This document shows, piece by piece, positions 53,687-60,802 of a DNA stretch of 64,000 nt. A program made the position numbers and the translations under genes. Source of the stretch: Geoanaerobacter pelophilus (GTDB lineage: Bacteria; Desulfobacterota; Desulfuromonadia; Geobacterales; DSM-12255); assembly GCF_018476885.1 (NCBI RefSeq), contig NZ_JAHCVJ010000001.1, positions 868,001 through 932,000 of the forward strand. Direction: 5' to 3'. How positions within the stretch are numbered: position 1 is the stretch's first letter; every line of letters begins with the position of its first letter. The notes beneath the pieces are model-generated. The model ran no database searches. It was not told the DNA's origin and saw only the letters and a list, made by a program, of their open reading frames with translations.

Positions 53687-54268
53687 CTACCTTTTCACAG
53701 CGTCCCAACAAGCTTCCACGACCCGGTTGATCAAGGTTTCATCCAGTTGTACAAAACCGAGAATGTGATCCCGGGCCAAGGCCACCAGGGAGCCAAAGGC
53801 CAGATCGAAGAAGATGACGACAGGGAAATCCTTGAGCACCTGCTGCTTGATTCCCTGCTCGAACAGCTCTCGAAAAACATCACAGCCGCCAGCTTTCCCC
53901 ATGAGCTTGTCGCGGCGGAATGCGACGCCATAGGGAGAGTTGTGAAATTGTTCCAGATAGCGGAAATCCAGGGGATTCTCGATAAAAAAACGGAGCATCG
54001 CCGAACCGAGGTGCAGGAAACGGGCTCGAAACGGCGCCTCATTGGAATACCCCTCCAGAATGAACGGATACATTTTTTTTTCCAATGCCCCATACAACTC
54101 TTTGATCAGAACGTCCTTGTTTTCGAAATAGCGGTAGATGGTCCCTGCTGCCACACCGGCCCGTTCGGCAATCATCGCCATCGGCGCGCCATGAAAGCCG
54201 TGCTCGGCGATAAGCTCAAGGGCGGCACGTACAATATCGTCTCGTTTGTCTGCTCCAGACACCAGCAT
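53687..54268 (-). CDS. TetR/AcrR family transcriptional regulator
   Basis: A 193-residue repressor. The HTH region is DDIVRAALELIAEHGFHGAPMAMIAERAGVAAGTIYRYFENKDVLIKELY, a standard TetR signature; the C-terminal part is a TetR_C-like helical ligand domain. It lies directly upstream of the efflux operon in the same direction and should repress it until a pump substrate binds. ATG 54268 is used: an ATG at 54292 falls inside the palindromic operator and lacks a ribosome binding site, while AAAGGGG precedes 54268, though very close. Confidence 0.93.
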   Translation of the reverse strand: MLVSGADKRDDIVRAALELIAEHGFHGAPMAMIAERAGVAAGTIYRYFENKDVLIKELYGALEKKMYPFILEGYSNEAPFRARFLHLGSAMLRFFIENPLDFRYLEQFHNSPYGVAFRRDKLMGKAGGCDVFRELFEQGIKQQVLKDFPVVIFFDLAFGSLVALARDHILGFVQLDETLINRVVEACWDAVKR

Positions 54269-54278
54269 ACCCCTTTCA

Positions 54279-54294
54279 GAATGAACGTTCATTC
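54279..54294. promoter_or_regulatory. candidate TetR operator at the regulator gene
   Basis: GAATGAACGTTCATTC is a perfect 16-bp palindrome just upstream of the regulator start, the usual place for autoregulation. Confidence 0.7.
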
Positions 54295-54371
54295 AATAAT
54301 TAACGCCGCCGGGAAAAATGTCAAGATCATATTTGTGCGGCGAAAAGAATTCATTCTGGAAATCGGATAAA

Positions 54372-54405
54372 CAAAGCCCGTCCGGCAGTTGCCGAACGGG
54401 CTTTG
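54372..54405 (-). terminator. terminator of the carbonic anhydrase gene
   Basis: CAAAGCCCGT-CCGGCA and TGCCG-AACGGGCTTTG with a short loop and one bulge region. On the minus strand it continues TTTAT. It separates the carbonic anhydrase and TetR genes. Confidence 0.75.
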
Positions 54406-54427
54406 GCGCAAGCTATGGCAAAAAAAC

Positions 54428-55120
54428 TTACTTAAGAACCGTTACCTTGCCGTCATCAAGGTCATATTTGGCACTGACGATCTTGATTTTACCGGCATCA
54501 ACCAGGTGCTTGATAACTTTGGACTGCTTGGTCAACGCCGCAGAAACTAGTTTGACATTGTCGTCAATGGCAGTTTCAACCAGTTCCGCTTTGGGCTTGC
54601 CAGCAGCTTCCTTCTTGGCCTGTTTCACTGCCGGGGTGATCTTGCTGATGATGGCGCCGATGTTCCCTTCCGGCTTTCCTTTGGCATCGACTGCCGCCGT
54701 TACCGCCCCACAGCGCTCATGGCCAAGCACCATGACCAGCGGCGAACCGAGATGCTCGGCAGCATATTCAATGCTCCCCAGCACGACCGGATCAGGGATA
54801 TTCCCGGCAACGCGCACCACGAAGATCTCGCCAAGACCCTTGTCAAAGATGATTTCCGGTGGCACCCGGGAATCTGAGCAGGACAGGATAATAGCGTAAG
54901 GGTTCTGCCCCTTGGCGAGCCCTTGACGGGTCGGCAGATCGCACAGCTTCTGGCCAGTCATCTGGTTGGCAACATAGCGCTCGTTGCCGGAGATAAGACT
55001 CTTAAGCGCTTCATCCGCCGACATGGCCGCTTTTGCTCCTGATGCAAAAGCCACGGCCCCGCTTACAGCACACAGGGCACACATTACAATAACCGCATTC
55101 CTTATTCTTCCTGATAACAT
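54428..55120 (-). CDS. periplasmic beta-carbonic anhydrase
   Basis: A 230-residue beta-class enzyme with a signal peptide (IRNAVIVMCALCAVSGAVAFASG). Zinc ligands and catalytic dyad are in SCSDSRVPPE (Cys near 82, Asp-Arg) and VLGHERCGAV (His and Cys near 134-137). NERYVANQ and AGNIPDPVVLGSIEYAAEHLG are typical. It interconverts CO2 and bicarbonate, here outside the cytoplasm, perhaps to handle CO2 made by acetate oxidation. ATG 55120 has GGGGAAGGG just upstream; the longer frame to 55165 lacks this. Confidence 0.93.
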   Translation of the reverse strand: MLSGRIRNAVIVMCALCAVSGAVAFASGAKAAMSADEALKSLISGNERYVANQMTGQKLCDLPTRQGLAKGQNPYAIILSCSDSRVPPEIIFDKGLGEIFVVRVAGNIPDPVVLGSIEYAAEHLGSPLVMVLGHERCGAVTAAVDAKGKPEGNIGAIISKITPAVKQAKKEAAGKPKAELVETAIDDNVKLVSAALTKQSKVIKHLVDAGKIKIVSAKYDLDDGKVTVLK

Positions 55121-55258
55121 CCCTTCCCCCTTATTAAATTTGATCTTTGTAATTAGCATTTTCATTTTTAACCGGTCAACTGCTTAATGCCTGAAAACGG
55201 GGCAATGTTTGATTTTTTTTATTTAGCTGTTATTTTTTTCAGGAAAGGAGTGACTCAA

Positions 55259-55669
55259 ATGGATCTTATGAAGTGCCTCATAGTTGATGATGATGAATTG
55301 GCGCGGGAAACGATATCAGTGCAACTTGCCGGTGTTGATTGCGAAATGGCAAAAGACGGCAATGAGGCCGTTGCCAAGTTTGAAGCGTCACTGGATAACG
55401 GACCACGCATTGACCTGGTACTGCTCGACATAATGATGCCTGATATGAATGGCCATGAAACAGGGAAAGCGATACGTCAGCGGGAGCGGGACAGAAACAT
55501 TCCTGCCAGCGAGCGAACCAAGATTGTCATGCTCACGGCACTCAACACGCCGGATGACGTGATGCAGTCGATGATTTCGTCGCAATCATCGGCGTATCTG
55601 GTCAAGCCGGTGGAACCGCACAAACTCCGGGAAACCCTGAGCAAGATCGGCTTGAGAGTACCAAAATAA
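55259..55669 (+). CDS. single-domain response regulator (REC)
   Basis: A 136-residue CheY-like protein with CLIVDDDELARETI, phospho-acceptor Asp in LVLLDIMMPDMNG, Thr in IVMLTALN and Lys in AYLVKPVEP. There is no output domain. AAGGAG stands eight bases before ATG 55259, so the longer frame from 55187 is not used. No kinase is adjacent, so its partner is unknown. A GC-rich hairpin follows the stop. Confidence 0.9.
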   Translation: MDLMKCLIVDDDELARETISVQLAGVDCEMAKDGNEAVAKFEASLDNGPRIDLVLLDIMMPDMNGHETGKAIRQRERDRNIPASERTKIVMLTALNTPDDVMQSMISSQSSAYLVKPVEPHKLRETLSKIGLRVPK

Positions 55670-55670
55670 A

Positions 55671-55690
55671 GCCCGCCGTTTGCGGCGGGC
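55671..55690. terminator. hairpin between response regulator and Lon-family gene
   Basis: GCCCGCCG-TTTG-CGGCGGGC, an 8-bp perfect stem. On the minus strand it is followed by TTTATTTT, so it can end the leftward Lon-family gene as well as the rightward regulator gene. Confidence 0.75.
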
Positions 55691-55732
55691 TCGACAATTG
55701 AGAACCACAGGTATCGGCGACCTAAGCAAGGA

Positions 55733-58186
55733 TTAAGAGGTTTCGGGCTCTGAACTCTTTGCCTTGCCTTTGCCTCGCCCCTTACCTTCACTGGAGCTAC
55801 CGAATTTCTTCATCAGCTCCAGCATCTCCCGCAGCCGTTTGTCCGCCAGGAAGTTTATACTCCCTTCCGGGTAGCCCTGGTTCGGCTGTTGTGCCCCGGC
55901 CGGGACACCGGTCAGAATCTCGATCCCCTGGTCGATGGTCTCGACGCTCCAGATATGAAACTTGCCGGCGCGAACCGCCTCACTGACCTCGTCATTCAGC
56001 ATCAGGTGCTTTTCGTTGCTCTTGGGAATGATTACCCCCTGCTCGCCGGTCAGCCCCTTGGCCTTGCATACCGCGAAGAACCCTTCGATCTTGTAGTTCA
56101 CCCCGCCGATCGGCTGGATCTTGCCGAGCTGGTTGACGCTGCCGGTAACGGCAATCCCCTGCTTGATCGGCACTCCCGAGAGCGCAGAGAGCAGCGCATA
56201 GAGCTCGGTTGATGAAGCACTGTCCCCTTCGATTCCATCGTAATTCTGTTCGAAACAGATCGACGCCGAGAACGAGAGCGGCTTGTCATGGGCAAACTTG
56301 CCGCCCAGATAGCCGGTGAGGATCAGCACCCCCTTGTCGTGGATCGGACCGGAAAGCTTCACCTCGCGCTCGATATTGACCATGCCGCCGCGCCCCAGGT
56401 AAACCCTGGCAGTCACACGGGAAGGCCTGCCGAACATGTAGTCGGCAATGGTCATTACCGACAGGCCGTTGATCTGGCCGACCTCACTGCCATCGGTATC
56501 GCAGAGGATGGTGCCGTCCTCGAACAGCTCCTGGAGACGCTCTTCAACCCGGTTGCTCCGGTAAATCTTTTCCGAGATGGTTTTCTTGACGATGTCGCGC
56601 GATACGGTAACGCTGCCGTCCTTGGCAGCCCAGTAACTCGCTTCGCGGATCAGGTCGGCAATCTCCATGAACTGAGAAGAGAGCTTCCCCTGGTCCTCGA
56701 CCAGCCTTGCCGAATGCTCCAGCAGCCCGGCAACGCCGCTCCGGTCGAACGGCACCAGTTTTTCGTTCTTGCAGTGGGTAGCGACGAACAGCGCGTAATC
56801 TTTCATAATTTGCGGAGTTCGGTTCACCCGGCTGTCAAAATCGGCCTTGACCTTGAAGAACTTGCGGTAGTCGGGCTCAAGATGGAACAGCAGGTAGTAA
56901 ATCCAGGGTGAACCGATCATGACGATCTTGGCCCGCAGCGGCACCGGCTCCGGCTTGAGAGAGACAATGGTCATGAAGCGGTACTGCTCCATGGCGTCCT
57001 CGATCTTGATCTCACCGCTCCGCATGCAGCGCTTGAGGGCATCCCAGGCAAAGGGATTGATCAGCACCTCGCGGGCATCGATGATCAGATAACCGCCATT
57101 GGCCCGGTGCAGCGCCCCCGGCTTGATCAGGGTGAAGTTGGTGGTGGCCACCCCGCCCATCTGCCAGACGTTCTCGATCCGACCGAACAGGTTGTTGTAG
57201 GTCGGGTTCTGCTCGAAGACGACCGGCGCCCCTTTGGTTTCCCGATTGTCCACAAAGACATTGACCGCATAGCGCTCGAATGAGGGCTCCTGTTTTGCCA
57301 TCCTGAGCCCGGCAATCTGCGACTGCTGCTGTTGCGGCTTGAAATCCTCCAGGTTATTGAGGATATCTTCCTGCACCGAGTCCAGGTATTTAACCACCTT
57401 TTCCAGCTCGCGGTATTTCTCCTTGAGCGGCTCGATATGGCGCCCCACCGCGGAAAGCCCCAGCTCACGATCGAGCTGGCCCAGGGTTTCCTTGGTCCCC
57501 TTCTCGTTCTCCCGCACCTGGCGCAGCACGTCGTTCAGCTTGTCAGTCAGGTCCTTGCCGGTTGCCTCCAGTTTCTCCCGCTCTTCGTCGGAAAGGGCCT
57601 CGTACTCTTCCTGGGTGTAGTTCCGGTCATCCTTCTGGGGGACCATCACCAGCCCGGATACGGTCCGCTGCAAGGAGAAGCCTCGCTCTTCAGCCTCCTT
57701 TTCCAGGGCGCCGAACAGCTCGCCGTTCTTTTCCTGGTACTCTTCAAATACCGTGGCCTTGTGGCTCTCGTAGTCCTTGCTGTCAAGCGCCTTGGGGATG
57801 TCCGACTTGATCCCTTCCAGCAGCTCCTTCATGTCCTTTTCCAGCTCGACTCCTTGTCCGGCAGGCAAGGCAAGGCTTACGGGCAGGTCAGGGTCCTTGA
57901 AGTTGTAGACATAACACCAGTCTGAAGGGGTCGGCTGCTCCTTGGTCAGCTTTTTGAGCATATTGCGGATCGTCGATGAGCGCCCGGTCCCGGCCTCGCC
58001 TGCCAGAAAGAGGTTGTAGCCGCAATCGGTGATGCCGAAGCCGAAATCCAGCGCCTTCAGGGCCCGTTCCTGGCCTATGGTTCCTTCAAGCTCCGGAAGC
58101 TCGTCAGTGGTGGCAAAATCAAATTCGCTCTCATCACACTCCCAGCGAAGCTTGTCCGGAGCAATCCTCAGCAGATCAGTTGCCAT
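55733..58186 (-). CDS. Lon-family (S16) ATP-dependent protease, LonB-like
   Basis: An 817-residue AAA+ protease. Walker A is LAGEAGTGRSSTIRNML near residue 55. A long coiled-coil insertion (about 150-290, rich in E, K and R) interrupts the ATPase module. Walker B-like GGYLIIDAREVL follows. The C-terminal S16 protease domain has the catalytic Ser in EGDSASSTELYALLSALS near 656 and the Lys in GGVNYKIEGFF near 698. It lacks the Lon N-terminal substrate domain, which places it with the LonB/YcbZ-like branch. The C-terminus is a basic tail. It follows lpd after 17 bases in the same direction. Confidence 0.92.
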   Translation of the reverse strand: MATDLLRIAPDKLRWECDESEFDFATTDELPELEGTIGQERALKALDFGFGITDCGYNLFLAGEAGTGRSSTIRNMLKKLTKEQPTPSDWCYVYNFKDPDLPVSLALPAGQGVELEKDMKELLEGIKSDIPKALDSKDYESHKATVFEEYQEKNGELFGALEKEAEERGFSLQRTVSGLVMVPQKDDRNYTQEEYEALSDEEREKLEATGKDLTDKLNDVLRQVRENEKGTKETLGQLDRELGLSAVGRHIEPLKEKYRELEKVVKYLDSVQEDILNNLEDFKPQQQQSQIAGLRMAKQEPSFERYAVNVFVDNRETKGAPVVFEQNPTYNNLFGRIENVWQMGGVATTNFTLIKPGALHRANGGYLIIDAREVLINPFAWDALKRCMRSGEIKIEDAMEQYRFMTIVSLKPEPVPLRAKIVMIGSPWIYYLLFHLEPDYRKFFKVKADFDSRVNRTPQIMKDYALFVATHCKNEKLVPFDRSGVAGLLEHSARLVEDQGKLSSQFMEIADLIREASYWAAKDGSVTVSRDIVKKTISEKIYRSNRVEERLQELFEDGTILCDTDGSEVGQINGLSVMTIADYMFGRPSRVTARVYLGRGGMVNIEREVKLSGPIHDKGVLILTGYLGGKFAHDKPLSFSASICFEQNYDGIEGDSASSTELYALLSALSGVPIKQGIAVTGSVNQLGKIQPIGGVNYKIEGFFAVCKAKGLTGEQGVIIPKSNEKHLMLNDEVSEAVRAGKFHIWSVETIDQGIEILTGVPAGAQQPNQGYPEGSINFLADKRLREMLELMKKFGSSSEGKGRGKGKAKSSEPETS

Positions 58187-58203
58187 TATCTATCCTTTCA
58201 ACG

Positions 58204-59619
58204 TCAAGAATGTATAGCCCTTTTCCCCACATCCAGCGCCGCTTCCTTCAGCGCCTCCGACAAGGTCGGATGCGCGTGGAAGGTCATGGCGATATCCTCG
58301 GCCGTTGCGCCGTAAGTCATGGCAGTAACCGCCTCGGCAATCATGTCCGATGCCCGCGGACCGATGATATGCACCCCGAGCACCCGCCCGGTCTCCGGAT
58401 GCGCCAGCACCTTGACAAACCCCTCAGTCTCGTCCAGGCACTTGGCCCGGCCATTGGCCATGAAACTGAACCGGCCGACCGCATACGGCACCGCCTCATT
58501 TTTCAGCTGTTCTTCGGTCTTGCCGACCCCGGCAGCCTCGGGCCAGGTATAGACAACCCCCGGAATGAATTCATAGTCTACCACCGATTTCTCGTCGTTC
58601 ATCCGTTCGACGCAGACTACCCCCTCCTCGGAAGCCTTGTGGGCGAGCATCGGCCCGGCAACGAGATCGCCGATGGCGTAGATGCCAGGGACAGAGGTCA
58701 TGTAGTTTTCATCAACCGTGACCCTGCCGTGGCCATCGACCTTGATCCCAGCCTCTAAAACACCTGGGATATCGCTGTTTGGAACCCGTCCGGCGGCCAC
58801 GAGCACCCGGTCACAGTCAATGGCAACCGGGCCGCCGGGGCCTTCCAGATTAAGGCTTATCTTATCGTTCAGCTTTGCAACGGAAACCACTTTGGTATCA
58901 AGGTGGAACGTCATCCCCTGCTTCTTCAGGGAACGCACCAGGGTATCAGCCACCTGGCCGTCGGTTGCCGGAAGCGGTTTGGCAAGCATTTCCACCACGG
59001 TAACTTTGCTGCCGAGCCTGCGCCAGACCGAGCCCAGCTCAAGCCCTATGTAACCTGCACCGATCACCACCAGATGCTCCGGCACCTTGTCAAATGAAAG
59101 GGCGCCGCGGGCATCCACCACAAACTCGCCATCAAAGGGTATTGTCGGAATCTCGGCAGCCCGGCTGCCGGTTGCCAACAGCAGCCGGCGGCCTTTAACC
59201 GTTGCTTCGCCTGCCGCCCCCCCGGAGAGGTGGACCGTGCGCAGCTCCCCGTCAACAGTGCCGATGCGGGCAGTAGCCTGCAGCCGTTCGATATTGTTCT
59301 TCTTGAACAGGAAGACAACACCATCGGTGAGTTTCTTGACCACGTCGGCCTTGCGGCCCTGCATCCGGGCAAGGTCAAGCCGTGGCGGGTCGATAATAAC
59401 CCCATGCTGGCTAAACTTATCCCGCGCCTGGGCGAAATGCTCCGAAGAGTCGAGCAGCGCCTTGCTCGGAATGCACCCCTCGTTGAGGCAGACCCCGCCG
59501 AGGGTATCGCTCTTTTCCACCACACAGACCTTCATCCCCAGCTGGCTGGCGCGGATCGCCGCCACATACCCGCCCGGACCGGCGCCGATGACAATGAGAT
59601 CGTAAACCATATCAGACAT
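58204..59619 (-). CDS. lpdA: dihydrolipoyl dehydrogenase (E3)
   Basis: A 471-residue flavoprotein that re-oxidises dihydrolipoyl groups with NAD+. FAD loop LIVIGAGPGGYVAAIRA, redox disulfide GGVCLNEGCIPSKALL near 44-49, NAD loop LVVIGAGYIGLELGSVW, IYAIGDLVAGPMLAHKA and the C-terminal HAHPTLSEALKEAAL with the active-site His-Glu. Family length. GGAGGG precedes the ATG, which follows the sucB stop directly. It should be the E3 of the 2-oxoglutarate dehydrogenase complex. Confidence 0.95.
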   Translation of the reverse strand: MSDMVYDLIVIGAGPGGYVAAIRASQLGMKVCVVEKSDTLGGVCLNEGCIPSKALLDSSEHFAQARDKFSQHGVIIDPPRLDLARMQGRKADVVKKLTDGVVFLFKKNNIERLQATARIGTVDGELRTVHLSGGAAGEATVKGRRLLLATGSRAAEIPTIPFDGEFVVDARGALSFDKVPEHLVVIGAGYIGLELGSVWRRLGSKVTVVEMLAKPLPATDGQVADTLVRSLKKQGMTFHLDTKVVSVAKLNDKISLNLEGPGGPVAIDCDRVLVAAGRVPNSDIPGVLEAGIKVDGHGRVTVDENYMTSVPGIYAIGDLVAGPMLAHKASEEGVVCVERMNDEKSVVDYEFIPGVVYTWPEAAGVGKTEEQLKNEAVPYAVGRFSFMANGRAKCLDETEGFVKVLAHPETGRVLGVHIIGPRASDMIAEAVTAMTYGATAEDIAMTFHAHPTLSEALKEAALDVGKRAIHS

Positions 59620-60798
59620 TTATCCCTCCAGAAATAGCTCTTCCGGCTCTTCCACATACTCCTTCACCCGCTTGAGAAAACCGACCGCCTCGCGGCCATC
59701 GACGATGCGATGGTCGTAGGAGAGGGCCAGATACATCATCGGCCTGATCACCACCTGGCCGTCCCTTACCACGGCGCGGTCCTGGATGGCATGCATCCCG
59801 AGGACGCCGCTCTGCGGCGGATTGAGGATCGGCGTCGATAACAGTGAGCCGTAGACCCCGCCGTTGGAGATGGAGAAGGTGCCCCCCTCCAGGTCGGCGA
59901 TGGCCAGCCGGTTCTCCTTGACCTTGACCGCAAAACTCTCGATCTGTTGCTCGATTTCAGAGAAATGCAGCCGTTCCGCATCGCGCAGCACCGGCACCAC
60001 CAGCCCCTTTTCCGCGCCGATCGCGATGCCGATGTTGCAGTAATCATGGTAGACAATGTCGCTGCCGTCAATGGCGGCATTGATGGCCGGAAACTCCTTC
60101 AGCCCTTCGCAGCAGGCCTTGACAAAGAACGACATGAAGCCGAGTTTCACCCCGTGCTTCTCGCGGAAATGTTCTCCATGACCCTTTCTCAAGGCAATGA
60201 TCCGGGTGAGGTCCGCCTCGTTGAACGAGGTCAGCATGGCGGTCTGCTGGCGCACCGCCAGCAGCCGCTCCGCAATCCTTCGCCTGATGGGGGTCATCGC
60301 CACGCGGCGGGTTCGAGGTTTGAGGTTCGAGGGTGGCGGCTCGTGATGTGTGGTATAGGGAACCGGCGACTCGGACCTTACCACCAGCAATTCAGGCCCA
60401 GATCCAGTCTCATCACCAGGGACTGCTGCCTTCATGACATCCTCAGGGGTAATCCGGCCTCCTTTGCCAGTGCCGCTGAGAGTGGCGGCATCGACCCCCT
60501 TCTCGGCCGCCAGTTTTCTGGCTGCCGGGGAGGCAGGCGGTATGGCCTGGGGTTGCGCACCAATGGCAGAGCCTGGTGCAATGCTGCCGATGACAGTACC
60601 GACCGGCACCGTCTGACCAGCCGGAATCGTGATAGTCAGCACCCCAGAAGCATCGGCATTCAGTTCAAGGGTTATCTTGTCGGTTTCGATTTCGCAGAGC
60701 GGCTCATCCTTGGTCACGGTGCTGCCGTCGTCCTTAAGCCATTTGGCAACAAGGGCATCATGAACCGATTCACCGACTTCCGGAATCTTGATCTCCAT
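59620..60798 (-). CDS. sucB: 2-oxoglutarate dehydrogenase E2, dihydrolipoyl succinyltransferase
   Basis: A 392-residue E2. Lipoyl domain (1-75) with the lipoylated Lys in EIETDKITLE near 43; a short linker; E3-binding domain (PAARKLAAEKGVDAATLSGTGKGGRITPEDV); and the acyltransferase domain ending in LSYDHRIVDGREAVGFL with the catalytic His and Asp. TFSISNGGVYGSLLSTPILNPPQSGVLGMH is typical of the succinyl type. ATG 60798 has GGGGTGA just upstream; the open frame continuing to 61491 is antisense sequence of sucA in another frame and is not part of the protein. Four bases separate it from sucA. Confidence 0.96.
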   Translation of the reverse strand: MEIKIPEVGESVHDALVAKWLKDDGSTVTKDEPLCEIETDKITLELNADASGVLTITIPAGQTVPVGTVIGSIAPGSAIGAQPQAIPPASPAARKLAAEKGVDAATLSGTGKGGRITPEDVMKAAVPGDETGSGPELLVVRSESPVPYTTHHEPPPSNLKPRTRRVAMTPIRRRIAERLLAVRQQTAMLTSFNEADLTRIIALRKGHGEHFREKHGVKLGFMSFFVKACCEGLKEFPAINAAIDGSDIVYHDYCNIGIAIGAEKGLVVPVLRDAERLHFSEIEQQIESFAVKVKENRLAIADLEGGTFSISNGGVYGSLLSTPILNPPQSGVLGMHAIQDRAVVRDGQVVIRPMMYLALSYDHRIVDGREAVGFLKRVKEYVEEPEELFLEG

Positions 60799-60802
60799 TT
60801 GC

